Source of the DNA: Morinoia aosen
Taxonomy: Eukaryota; Arthropoda; Malacostraca; Amphipoda; Talitridae
Length of the DNA: 64,000 bases
Assembly: GCA_030386875.1 (NCBI GenBank)
Contig: CM059557.1
Span: 55,568,514-55,632,513, forward strand
Reading direction: 5' to 3'
Shown here: piece after piece, positions 36,501 to 47,909 of the stretch
Numbering within the stretch: position 1 is the first letter of the stretch
How the letters are laid out: the number at the start of each line of letters is the position of its first letter
Notes under the pieces: generated by a model
The model's input: the letters and a program-made list of their open reading frames with translations, nothing else
The model's database searches: none
Told to the model about the DNA's origin: nothing
Position numbers and translations under genes: made by a program

Positions 36501-36664
36501 GAGATTCGATAGGTCTCATATTATTAGGAGGTTATAGGCTAATATAAGTGGCTCACTTGTATTAATTTTGCAGATATATCTTTGAGATTCGATAGGTCTC
36601 ATTATTAGGAGGTTATAGGTTAATATAAGTGGCTCACTTGTATTAATTTTGCAGATATATGTCG
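36501..36664. repeat. 83-bp tandem duplication
   Basis: GAGATTCGATAGGTCTCAT starts at 36,501 and 36,584. The copies match through TATTAGGAGGTTATAGG and AAGTGGCTCACTTGTATTA to TTTTGCAGATATAT. The second copy lacks two bases (ATTATTAGG against ATATTATTAGG). Confidence 0.96.
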
Positions 36665-39600
36665 TAATAATATAGCATTCGTAGAGCACTTATGAAATTA
36701 TTATAAACGCAAAATATCGTCATTCAGCCTGCCTTTTTATCTCATTTTGAAAACTTTTATAGAAATTAATATTGATTTTCTTTGATAGCATTCGTAGCTC
36801 AATAATTGTGTACGTATTACAGAAATGTAGAATTTTTCAAGTTATTCCACATGTCAATAGAGTTATTTTGATGGTAGGTGTGGTTCGCAGGAAATAGTTT
36901 CTTTCGTTTGATCATAAAAGATAAATGTTAAAAGATGACTCGCACCGCCTACATTGCACTATATAGAGCAGCTCTCAGGCAGGTCTGTGTTGCTGTTGCC
37001 AATGCAAGAAATTATCCCGACCACCTTACAGAATTTCGTACTTCTGGAAAATGTCTCAAAAGGGAATATCGAAATAAAGGTACGGGATTTATGAAGGAAA
37101 TAAGCAGGTGCAAGGATGTTGAACTAGGGAGGGTTGGAGTGAGAACTTACAAATAAAATTTCGGACTCCTCTGCCATTTTAGTACAAAATCATTTTCACG
37201 AGTGACCGAAAAATAATTTGCATCATAGGAAAAACATTTTTGAGTGTTGACTGGTCACTGAAGGCTGATTTGAAGACGATAAGTGGAAGAGGTCTCTATG
37301 GGCAAAAATATTTCTACCGTAAAATCAGGACTAGCTGTCATAAATTAATATAAGAATATAAATTTCGAACGTCACGGTCAACGTGTTCAACGTTGGTCAG
37401 CGTCACGCAGCCCAGAGATGTCAGACCTCCGTTTCCGAGCACACCTCGGCTTGCAGTGCTCTGAGTGATAGCGAATAAAATAGAAAGACCCAATGGTAAG
37501 TACTCGTCATGAATCTATTACAGAGTTCGAATAGATCTCAATAGAACTTCCCTTTTTCTTGCTTGCCAAATGCGTCTTGTATTCCAAAAAGGGATCTTAG
37601 GTTTCCCTAATGCAATTCGCGAATCGATCCCGCACGTGTTACGACAGGGAGAATTTCTCAATTAGAGCTTCACCATTGGAAATATCTCTATAATTTTTTT
37701 GTCAAGTGACATATTTTAATATGCAATAGATGAGGTAGATATTACAGGGTGTAATAAGAGACAACGGCAATGACATTTCTTAGTATTATAAGTAGGTTTG
37801 GATCCCTTTTACTTTACTTATTATACGAGGGTATGGATCCCTTTAAAACAGTGCTATCATTTACTTACTGACGTGAAGGAAATGAACTCTTCAAGTACTG
37901 TCCTCAAGAAGAGCTCACAGAAACTGTACGGTATAATGTTTCCACTGTAAGTATCCATCATGCAGTTATTTCAGAGCGGTAACTGAAAAATAGATTTCAA
38001 AGTTGCACGTGAGGTAAATTATAGAGACTATTTTTTGCTTTGTAGTGTAAAATATTTGCCTGTTATTGAAATTAATTGGTTATACTTTCCATACTATTTA
38101 TTCTTTCCAAATGAATACAAAGTATTTAGCAAAAAAACTTGTTGCTTGTTTCATCCCACTAAGGTAATTTGATTTCGAAAACTTCTCAATGGAAGGGGAT
38201 TGGGAATTCGAGGGATGAAAAATGATCACAAACAAGTAATCCATGTTTTGGGTCAACTTTCTGTGTGAATGCCTGCCTCATTTCCATGAAGTGCCGCGCA
38301 CTGTCAGTCTCTTTTGCATTTCTATTGAATACTCTTTTTAGAGCTATTTACAGTTGGGAATCTCAAGAACTGAATAAGTGTTCCACTGTCCTTTTTGTTA
38401 AGGCTAGAGTAACGAGGCTGAAGCTAAATGACAACACACAGGGAGGCCGAAATAGAGATAACTGAAAATTATAAGGAGTTCGCTCACGCGTTTTGTACGT
38501 TAGTTTTCAAAACTGAGCGTACCTGCACGAAAAAAAGAAATATTTCTCATCTTCACTTGAAATTGTGTTTCCAAAATCCATTACCATTTTTGGGCTAAAA
38601 TATTCCGACGTGTTCTGCTGCGAGCACATCGGCAGGAGCTTTTCTACTCCTACAAAAAAAGCCAAAGTGCAAATGACTTCCATGTTTTTTATTTAAAAAA
38701 GCTACCAGAAAAGCCGGAAAACCATAACATGATACGCATGCTCTGGAGTACTAGGGTAGGATGGAGCTCAGTGCTCTCGGAGAACGCGTATTTAATTGCT
38801 ATGCTAACATAAAGGGTCATAACCGAGCTTGTTATTTCAACGAACTCTTTCGTACGAGCAGAAGATGCCAACGTTTTAAATTTCGTCCACCATTTCCCTT
38901 CAGATATTTTATTTCTATGAAATCTTAGCGTGTTTTTTTTTAAGAATGAACTGAACTGTTGCACATTCTGTAAAACGCTGAAGTCACTGAAAATTCCACA
39001 CGTGAATTTTGAATGTGAGATTAATATTTATTTCACGACTAAACATGTGGGCTAAAATAGTTTTGCTTATTTACAAATGAACGTTACAGCATTTATGTTC
39101 GGACATACCAAGCTACTTTAGAGGAACGTGAAAATGAGGAAAGAATTAAGCAATTCTCATTTAATGCCGCGACTTATTTGCAGCAAGCATTACCACCGAT
39201 ATCGACTGATCACTTGTGAATGGAACTTAAGTTCGCGTTATAAATTATTAATTGCTTTCAACTATTGAGTAGGGGATATTCTTTTAGTAAGACACATTCA
39301 ATAAGCCATCCAATGATTTCTACCCTCATTTTTGGAGCAATCCGTTGTCTGCAGTACAGTGAGTGATAGCATACTAAATAATGAAGGAGCCAATGATGTG
39401 TACTCATCAGTAATTTCTAAGTAAAATGGGTCCTTGGTTTTTAATTCCTCTTGCATTCAAAATACGTCTTGTGTTTCGAAGAGGGTTTCAGATTTCCCTT
39501 AAAAGCTATCGTATCGACTGTGTAGAATTGAAGCGCTGCAATCTCTCTATCAAAGCTTTACGATCTGGAACTACCTTTGTAACAGTTTACGATACAACAA

Positions 39601-40497
39601 AGTTAGTGCATGTGTTCCAGCAGCAGGAACCAAACTTCGGTTGGCTGGATGCATTTAAAGGTAAAACCTTACAAATTCAAGAATAGTTCGCAGATGGGAT
39701 CCGAGACCGAGCTGAGAAATACTTTTGAAGTTCAAAACTTCTCAAACGAAACAATGCCAGTGATGATCCATTCGAATGGGAAACCCAACGCACCCAAACC
39801 AAACTTTACAAGTTTACATTCACGAAGACTGAATGATGCTTTATAAAAACGACAGAAGTGGAATTGATGTTACGGAGAAAGGTGATCATTTAGCCAACGA
39901 AGGTCAGTTTGAGATACCATTTTTTAAACGATGGGTAGCAAGCTTTGCTGCAGGGAATCTTGGAGATCAAACCCATTGTTTGAGCAGAGAGACAAAACGA
40001 TCACTCAATTTACAGAGGCGACTTTCATCACTCATTTCATTGATATCGCTTACTTCCTGAATGAAGGCATCAAATAGCTATGTGCATCCATGAGCGGGAT
40101 GCTATTTCTTTCGAACTCAATGAAAAACCTTCATAAGCCGATTTTGAGTTATAATCGCAGCTATAGGACACTCGTTCTAGGTAGTTCTAGCGCTAGGAAA
40201 GGATGGGCTTTCCGGAAACTCGAGGAAGAAAAGTTAGAGGTCGAAAACATCACGGATGGAACTGTCATGAGCTGCGTACATGCTCACCTTGTGTGGGGAG
40301 CTTCCAGGCGTTACAAGTTTTATTGGTTCTGCCTCAGACGATCCCATGCTCCTTGGGAGGTTTTTGACTTGTTTTCTTTGTACGTTTGGGGTTTGATCCG
40401 TTTAAGAATGCTTATGGGAAAAAGTACGATACTTACCAGCAATATTTAATAATACTTTGAAGAACAGCGTGAACTGCATTCTTACGCAGACGAATCG
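36665..40497. other. Non-coding interval with diverged local repeats
   Basis: No supported gene. A repeat occurs at about 37,450-37,600 and 39,345-39,500 (shared GAGTGATAGC, CCAATG, GTACTC, TGCGTCTTGT/TACGTCTTGT, TTTCCCT), with a shorter related piece at 37,940-37,980. Plus-strand frames of 75-119 codons cluster between 39,426 and 40,449 but overlap in different frames and match no family I know. A 73-codon frame at 36,935 contains LYRAALRQ, reminiscent of LYR-motif proteins, but nothing else supports it. Confidence 0.45.
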
Positions 40498-40499
40498 TA

Positions 40500-41587
40500 G
40501 GGTGATATGTTCACGACCCGGACAGTAAAGTGAATAATATTCATTAAAAAAAAGTTATTGAGCTACAGGAGAGATTTTGTGCTTAAAAGAAAGCTTAACT
40601 AATTACCCATCTTATGCTATGAGTTTCATATCTGTATATATCATAGTATTGGTTTTACAGCCGTTTTCAAAATCCAGAATTCTCTGTCCGGGTCGAAACC
40701 GCGTGTTCACGACCCCGACGGGGGTGTGGTCTCAACCCGGACAGATGTTTTGGTCCACCAAAAACACACTTACACCAGTGTTTTATATTTTTCTTACTAA
40801 GAACATCCAGAACATGACACTGAAAGGTGGAATAAAACAATTGGTAGCAAAATATCAATGTAATAAAAAAACAGACTCGGGCTCAACATCACGTCCGAGT
40901 CGAGACCACGTACATCATTTTTTGAAAAATTAGTAAAAAATATAAACAATTGGCCTAGGTTAAATATTTCAATTTGGAGAAGTAAATACTAATGGGAGGC
41001 ATATATTAATGCTAAAAATAATTCCCTTCCATCAATAAAACACTTCGAAAAATCACTCGGTATTTAGCCGTGGCAAACACTCATTTCCAGCCTTTTCCAT
41101 GGCTTTATCTCACATATGGTACATTACAGTTGTAAGAACTATGCAATCATTCACTTTTTAATTGGTTTTTCCTGTACACTTAATTTGCATGAATTGTTAA
41201 AAATTGTCCGAGTCGAGAACACGGCATAATTTTGTTTAGCGGGCACCCCAAACGAGTCCATTATTGTTTAGGCACTCCGTATTATCACTGATTTTATGCC
41301 AATATGGCTATATTACATAACAAAACTTATCCCAAGTCGATCACGCCTTATTCGTGGTCATGGCACAATATATTCTGATGCCGAAAATTAAGATCGCAAC
41401 CTCTTAAAATCGAAATTCTTACCTTGCTTACAAGCGGAGCGTTGGCGGGGAGGTTTGCAAATGACGTCTATTTAGGACCGCCCTCCCTCATACGTCATAG
41501 CTCTGACGTCATCCTAGGCTCAATCGTTCTTTGGTTAATCAAGACTGTCCGGATCGAGACCTTGTCCGGGTCGTGAACACATCACCC
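40500..41587. mobile_element. 1.09-kb inverted-repeat DNA element of unknown family
   Basis: The two ends are inverted copies: GGGTGATATGTTCACGACCC then GGACA on the left, and the complement with one change (A to G) on the right. A TA lies directly outside each end (40,498-40,499 and 41,588-41,589), consistent with, but not proving, a TA target duplication. A TGTCCGGGTCG-type motif recurs inside: reversed at 40,511-40,525; in a hairpin with a perfect 10-bp stem at 40,684-40,744; at 40,893-40,910; at 41,205-41,223; and twice in tandem at 41,545-41,580. Three ACGTCA/TGACGT sites cluster at 41,462-41,511. No transposase is visible, so it is probably a non-autonomous DNA transposon. Confidence 0.8.
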
Positions 41588-41912
41588 TACATAAAAATAC
41601 CAACGTTACTACTCTCAAAGTAAAGATTGTTAAAATTATTTATTGTTCTCGGATTTTAGAAGGTAAATGTTTCGAGCACCAGGCTCATCAAAAGTACAAA
41701 TTTTCTAAAAAGAACAAAACTAAGATGAATAGATCAAAATATACGGGAAATAAGCCCGGAAGTAAAAAATAATAGGACTAAAATTAGAAGGAAACTCCGT
41801 AAAATCAAGAGGCAAAGTTTCTTTAACCAATTTTAACACCTTTTACTGTTAATGATTACTCAGTGGATAATTCTTATACTTTTGTCAATAGGATTAAATT
41901 ATTCTCCCTTGC

Positions 41913-42180
41913 GGAAAAATGCGAAGTCTTTTTTTCGATTTAGAGGATCTTTTCACTTATGTCCCCATTTCTAAAACCGTAGACATATGTTTAAATATTT
42001 TGTTTACCAACCAGTTTTCTACTGTGATTGGCCTAACTTGTTCTCTTTTAAAAACTTGTAACAGCATTCTGTTTTTTATTCATTCGTTTATTTCAGTAGA
42101 AAATTGTATAAACAGGTCGATGAACTTGGTATAGGCTACCACTCGGTCCTACCTCCGCAAATATTTTTATGTGCCACCAT
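41913..42180 (+). pseudogene. PLE reverse transcriptase remnant
   Basis: FFDLEDLFTYVPISKTVDIC near 41,930 corresponds to the conserved PLE RT box FDVENLFTNVP. A second segment near 42,100-42,170, LYKQVDELGIGYHSVLPPQI, corresponds to the Y-Q-DG-AMGSPLSP-AN box, with G-M-G-S-P-L-S decayed to LGIGYHSV. The catalytic DD box that should follow is not found, and the RT core between and after these blocks is deleted or unrecognisable. Confidence 0.78.
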
Positions 42181-42741
42181 GAGACCAAATGACTGGCTGA
42201 GTGCCCCCCTCAGTTTCGTCCTATATTTATTTAATCAGAAAGATAACGATGATACTTTCATGCTCTTTCACGACCCGTTCCATTCTGCCTAATCTTTTGA
42301 TTACTTGAATTCACAGCATAGCAATATCAGGTTCATAGTTGAACAAGAGGTAGATAGTGAGATTTCCTTTTCATGCGTCTTAATTTCTAAATGAGATAAA
42401 TTTTTTTTAGCCTCTGTTAACCGAAAATTGATTTTTACGGTACTCGGTACAAGTTTTTAGTTTCACATCTAATCTCTTTGAAATTAATAGCAATAAAACC
42501 CTTTAAAAAAACTTTAATATATGCTCAAATTACAATTTACTCCACAGTGAATTAATTCTCTTTTTTGCGGAATTTTTTCACGAGCAATGATTTTCCTGCT
42601 GGCTTAGTACATTCTTGAATAAAACGTTTTTTGCATTTCAAATATAGCTCACCAGCCAATTTCTTCGATAGTACAAGAAACAGATTCAATTTACCTATTT
42701 TATACTTTGGGCCTAAATCTTAACAAATGAGAACAGAGGTT

Positions 42742-42995
42742 GTCAAAATTCTTCACTCATATAAACCTGATGTTGATTTAAGAATTATCCTTACGAACAA
42801 ATTTACTAAAGAATATTTTTTTAACTACAAAGATAAATAACCTTCCAGCATGCGTCGCTCTCTTGTGTATGAATTTCGTTATTCAGAATGTGCGTCCAGC
42901 TATGTAGGCTCGACCTGCAGAACTCTGGGCATCAGAGTAGCGGAACATCCTGGACGGAGCAGCCAGACTGGAGGAATTCTCGAACTTTTCGGTGT
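42742..42995 (+). pseudogene. PLE GIY-YIG endonuclease remnant
   Basis: The frame reads ILHSYKPDVDLRIILTNKFT near 42,755, a stop, then PSSMRRSLVYEFRYSECA and SSYVGSTCRTLGIRVAEHPG near 42,860-42,970, then RSSQTGGIL. The segment VY-F--C--C-SSYVGST-R-L--R--EH is the GIY-YIG endonuclease start of PLEs. The second cysteine-type positions and YVGST are retained. The catalytic part past RSSQTGG fades out, and a stop interrupts the linker. Confidence 0.88.
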
Positions 42996-43345
42996 GCATC
43001 CATAGTGAACAGTGTAGCTCCAGTGTTCAGTGCAGTATTTTACCATTTTAGCTTCAGCCAGCCATCAGAATGATTTAAAAATTTTAGAGTCCTTATACAT
43101 TTAACTTAAGCCACCTCCTAATGAAACTAATAGTGCCCACCCTTTGTACATAGTTTCCTCTTGATTTTAGTAGTAGTAGTATTTTTTACTTCCGTGTTTA
43201 TTTCGCGTATATTTTGATCTATTCATCTTGGTTTTGCTCTTTTCAGAAAATGCACTGGTGCTTGAAACGTTTACTTTTTTAAATCCGACAGCAATAAATA
43301 ATTTTAACGATGTTGGCTTTGAGAGTACCAACCTTGGTATTTTCC

Positions 43346-45375
43346 GTTAATAATACTTATCTAGTAAATAAAAGCTTGCTTATTTCACCATTGTTATGGT
43401 TTAAGTGTGGTTATTAGAAGGATCCTTTAATTCATGAAATAGTGAGGATAAAACCTGATATCCAGTACTGAAAAGCTCAGTTTAAAGAACACGTTTTTAC
43501 AAGTCAGTGTTGGAGCACTCGAGACGTAGAATATTTCGAAACATATCTGTAAATAGAACATATTTATTCAATATTGATGTTTTTCAGAGCGATTTCTTAT
43601 ATTTCTACAAATGTTGGATGCTAGAGATTGTTTTTTATTTGGAGGAACCTGAAACCTTTCATACATTGTTTTTTCTAATATTTTACGACGAATGCAAAGA
43701 CGCCATGACGATAACCTCCCGTCGAGGTTATCGCCAACTTATTTCAGACACTTGGCTTGTTTAGAGGAATTTTGGCTGAATTCTTGAGCGTTTCATTTCC
43801 TAACAGAAACAGCACGGGCCCTCACTACGAAGTCTTGAATTCTTGATTATTTTATACGACAGGAGTTCGCTCTTAACCACGAGAACACGATCTCGAAGCA
43901 GGTTTTTTTAGCTCGTTGAAAGACTCTCACTGATCTCTAACTGCGTGTTGTACACGTAATGAAAAGCGTGCTGGTTAGTGTCGCTTTTCGTCAGTTCCTA
44001 CCTAATTATAAGGAAAAAGAAATGTTCATTGAACACTTTGACTGCGATGCGAACCACCGGTGTATACGGAGGAAATTTTCATGGTGCTGCTCTTCGATCA
44101 GCAGTCACTCAATTTTCAGAAATCCTTATTTAGAGCTAAATGAAGGCACTATCAAGTTAAGTTGGCTTCTTTCAAATTTGCTTACTACAATTGAATTTAA
44201 GTTTGAGTGAACACTGAGCTTCATTTTAAACCCATTGCGGCCAACGTGTTAAATGAATATCACAAATATGTCGTGCTTGGTGAAAATCTGCCAGCAACGA
44301 TTATGTGAAACATGACTGAGATTTCTTTGTAACAGTGAATGAACGTAGAAGGACTTTTCTTTTAGTTTAAACTTTGAAGGAAGCAGTCCGCTGCTTCTAG
44401 GTAGAAGCAGAGCGCCTGTTATTCGACCGAAAAATTAGAAAATGAAGCTTCTAGATTCACTAGAATCTTCTCACGTACGACTGAAGCTGGCAACGTGCCT
44501 TTTGAATTTCAGGTCGAGCAGTCCTTTCTGTGTTCACTCGAACTCTGTCATTTTTAAATTTAATTCTACAAAGGAAACTAAAGGCTAGTGAAACCAATTA
44601 CTTCTAAAGCTTGAGGTGATATTGGTGGAAACTGCAGGTCACCCGAATATGCATGATAAATGTCGAGAGAAAGCTCGGTTCTGCTCAGAATTCTCTCGTC
44701 GAGAAGAATGACACGCGAGGTTTCAAAGCAGACACTGTTCGCTGCAATGGAGCTTTGGAACATCAGTTCTACAAGGAAGGTATTCATTGAAAGCAAAGTC
44801 AAGTAAGCGGTCTGCACCAGTGAAATTTCGCTCTAATATCTGCTGTGCAAAAGTGGTTTTGTCATATCACGAAACGTGCCGCCATTAGAAGCGAAGAGAA
44901 AGTAAATTCCGAAGTAAACTCGGCATGAACTGAATTGGGCTTCGAAATTTCAAAAAATTTGCGTCGATGTAGCGACGTCTTTGGCAGCGTACATCCTTCT
45001 AAGTTGACTTGACTTCGCTACGTGTCGTAGCAAGTAAAGCAGCCAAGTCAGTTCAAAAGAACTTACGCTCTCAGTCGTCCTTCTACGACGACCCCAATTG
45101 CTTGAAATCCGAACTCTGGTGTGCTCACCCTCACTCACTGGGGCATTAGAGGGATGTTCGCATACTGCGTTTTGTAAGCCCTAGAAATGGGGCCTGAACC
45201 CATCGAATTCGCTTTACATTTGTTTCTAAGTCGCTATGAAAAAGACAACTTGCAATGTCCCATGGATAGCTAGATAATCAATTCAATATAACTCATCTTT
45301 AGATTTTTGTCCCTGAAATGACTTTATCATCAATATTGAAAAATTCCATAATGGTAGGAAGCAAAGATAGAATAG
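43346..45375. other. Non-coding interval
   Basis: No supported gene. A perfect 10-bp stem, 5-base loop hairpin (CGATAACCTC / GAGGTTATCG) is at 43,709-43,733. Short open frames at 44,578-44,817 and 44,950-45,138 (minus) match no known family. Confidence 0.5.
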
Positions 45376-45515
45376 ATGCCCTAGAAGTCACTGAAATTAT
45401 TCGGGGCCACAGGTAGCTATACTGAAATTTGACCATTGTACTAGATTTATGAAACAATCTATCTCTGTATCACCTGTCGTAAATATTTTGTTTAAAAATA
45501 AATAAATTGTTTAAA
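45376..45515 (+). repeat. Dispersed repeat, copy D
   Basis: Matches copy A along its length: GATGCCCTAGAAGTCACTGA, CCACAGGTAGCTATACTG, CCATTGTACTAGA, TCTCTGTATCACCTGTCGTA, ending in AAATAAATTGTTTAAAA. It lies more than 37 kb from the other three copies, which shows that the unit is dispersed rather than a local duplication. Confidence 0.8.
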
Positions 45516-47167
45516 AAGCACAACGTTATTTTATAAGTTGGCTTCGTTCATGAAATGCTTATCTAAAAAAATTACACCTTAATTGTCCTAACTTACGTAA
45601 TAAAACCCCTTGTATCTGGTTCAGATTCAACTTTATCGAATACTGCAATTATTCAACGATTTTTCATTCAAACCAAGACGTAATTTTAAGACCAACCCAT
45701 ATTTTACTGTGAAGGAGATAGGCATTACGCACAAGGGTTTTTTATGTCCATTCTTTCATTTGTTCACGGCTTTTCTTGCAAGCATACAAACACGAGTCCC
45801 TTCATCTAAAATGTTTTCTGTAATATTTCTGATTGAGCTACGAGACACGAATGGGCTGCTTCAGCCACGAGTAGTTTTTGCGTAAGCCGATTACTCCTTT
45901 GTATTCTTGCGAACCTTTTTGGTTCAATATTACGTGCAAATAAACAATTCAGTGCTACCTTTAACACAAAGTCTGGTGAGGAAGATTACGATCTTGTGAA
46001 GAAGAACAAATACGTCGAGGGCGTCCAGGCTTTGTCGCGTGTCAGCCTGAGGCGCTGTGAAGCTGCGTTTGGTCAGAAGGAGATGTAATATCACGCCGCA
46101 AATACAGACATATTTGACAAGATTGTTCCAATATTCAGTGCCGCGATACTCTTACAAAGGGGACGTTATCCAGGCTCTACGTTTAAATGTTCAGTATTTT
46201 TTACAAAGCAGATTCGTAATTGATCGTCGTTCATTTAAGCTACATGATAAATTGAACTGTATAAAATTTGAAAGAATTAAACGAACTGAAGGTGTAAATT
46301 CTCAGGCAAAAGTTTGAAGGCATTCAAAATCACGTAGGAGTTGCATAAAATAGATGGAAATGAAGTGTTTAAAAACTGAGATAATTTAAAAAAATGACAT
46401 CTCACGCGAGAATGTATTTCGAATCCTCTTCATTACCAGTTTTATTGAAATGCGGAACTTAGAAGACCCAAGTAAGTTGACGGTTCAATAACAGTTAAGT
46501 GCAAACGCAGTTCCGCTCACTACTAGGAAACCATGTTCTACGACCGTATACTATCAGAGACTAGGAAAACACGGACTTCAACGCGAAATTGCTGATTCAC
46601 AAACTGAAAGACAAGTCATTTCGTTCCAATACTTTCTTTCCCGAGCGGAAAAATAGAAACTTTGACATTTTCTGGAGTCAAGTGTTTGAAAAGTTGAAAT
46701 AAGTTTTAACTTTTGGTTCAGTAAATGTCGGACCGAGTTAAGGCAACGACGAAGTGTTGCGTAAAGTTATCTTGGGACCCGAGCGCCATTTCTGCGCAAG
46801 TGTTGGCCAAGAGTTGCTAAACTAAGCCGATATTTGTTCTTGTAACCGTAAAACCAAACTGACCCTCACCGAGGAATTGCTGCATTTCTTCTATTCTTTA
46901 AGCGATAGACTTCGAGCTTGATAGCAGTGTAAGATAGCTGTTGCAGAAGCTGACAGAGCATGTAGTAAATACCAGCTTGAGTGTGGCTTTTAAGAGGCGT
47001 GCAAAAATTAAATGAAACAACATCATCAGCCAGCTTTAGGATTTGTTTTTATTTTTGTTGTTGCCTTGAATGTCCTATGAAGAAATCAGTAGGCGGGGTG
47101 GTATAAAATGAAAATGCTAGACGATTTATTATACGCTCTTCTTTCCCGATCTCTAAGTAACTCTAAT
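45516..47167. other. Non-coding interval
   Basis: No supported gene or repeat. Plus-strand frames at 45,610-45,885 and 46,057-46,317 have no recognised motif. The sequence runs up to the TTAA before the Harbinger-type element. Confidence 0.5.
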
Positions 47168-47309
47168 TTAAGGCCCGTTTACACCGGGGCAACGACAGGG
47201 TTGAGCAAGCGCTTGACGCGCGCTTGCTGCAGCGCTTGACGCCCACAACTATTCACACTCATTTTTTTGATACACGCGCGTGACGTGCGTCATCTAGACA
47301 GCTGTGAGG

Positions 47310-47539
47310 ATGGATGTGAGTGAAGAAGAGATGTTGCCAATTATTTTAGGGTGTGCTGCTGTGAAGAGAAAAAAGGTAGGCATCACTGCATTTGGGTTAA
47401 AAAATTGTTGCTGAGAAGAGACGATAGGGGTTCATACACTTTCATCTTCAGAGAACTCTCAGTTGAAAATAAATTGGATTTTCAAAATTATACAAGACTG
47501 CATTCAAAATTTGCATTGAGTTCAATTGTTATGTATTGA
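47310..47539 (+). pseudogene. Harbinger-type transposase N-terminus, frameshifted
   Basis: ATG at 47,310 reads MDVSEEEMLPIILGCAAVKR, then leaves frame. A shift of one frame at about 47,376 continues as IWVKKLLLRRDDRGSYTFIF, then RELSVENKLDFQNYTRLH. This corresponds to the N-terminal segment of HARBI1-like nucleases (WVHP-L--R---G-Y-TL--EL--D---F--Y-RM). The catalytic DDE nuclease domain is absent, lost in the internal deletion. The best-kept residues are W, the RR pair, G-Y, REL and F-NY-R. Confidence 0.7.
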
Positions 47540-47909
47540 AGGATGACTACTTGAAGGTTGGCGAAACAATCATTTTTCTATTTTGTTTATTAAATCCTTT
47601 CAAAACAAATCTATTGTAAAATCAAAATTTGATTTGAAAAATACCCATCACATTTCCACTTCATTTCAATATAGAAAAAAAATTATAATGAATAAGTGTA
47701 AAATGGTAGAAATTGTTGACAAAATTTCCATGAAAAAGCAGAGATACACGTAATTCCAAGTAATTGTATTGCAAAATGTACCTAAAACACATAAGCTAAA
47801 TTGAAAAGATTATTTTAAATACATAAATGGCATGAGCTCTGTATAGTTCAATTAAGTTTTCTATTAGAGAGTTAGACCATACAAATGTCGTGTTGCTATC
47901 CAAAGTGTA

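Larger units (their letters stand above)
41600..43345 (+). mobile_element. Penelope-like element with inverted terminal sequences
   Basis: The plus-strand 3' end (about 43,135-43,345) and the 5' side (about 41,604-41,815) are inverted copies of each other. The left copy includes TTAAAATTATTTATTG, GATGAATAGATCAAAATATA and GGAAGTAAAAAAT; the right one has the complements. Between them are RT and GIY-YIG endonuclease remnants in the plus orientation. PLEs are known to carry terminal repeats that may be direct or inverted, so this fits the family. The copy is internally deleted (about 1.75 kb) and both coding segments are broken. Confidence 0.85.

Noticed and set aside
36935-37156. 73-codon frame with LYRAALRQ as a possible LYR-motif protein
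   Set aside because: Only the short LYR string matches; the rest lacks the usual Arg/Phe pattern of the family and there is no conserved context.
39426-40449. Cluster of consecutive plus-strand frames as a possible gene
   Set aside because: The frames are in different phases, overlap, and contain no recognisable motif or splice signals; they are consistent with chance in this interval.
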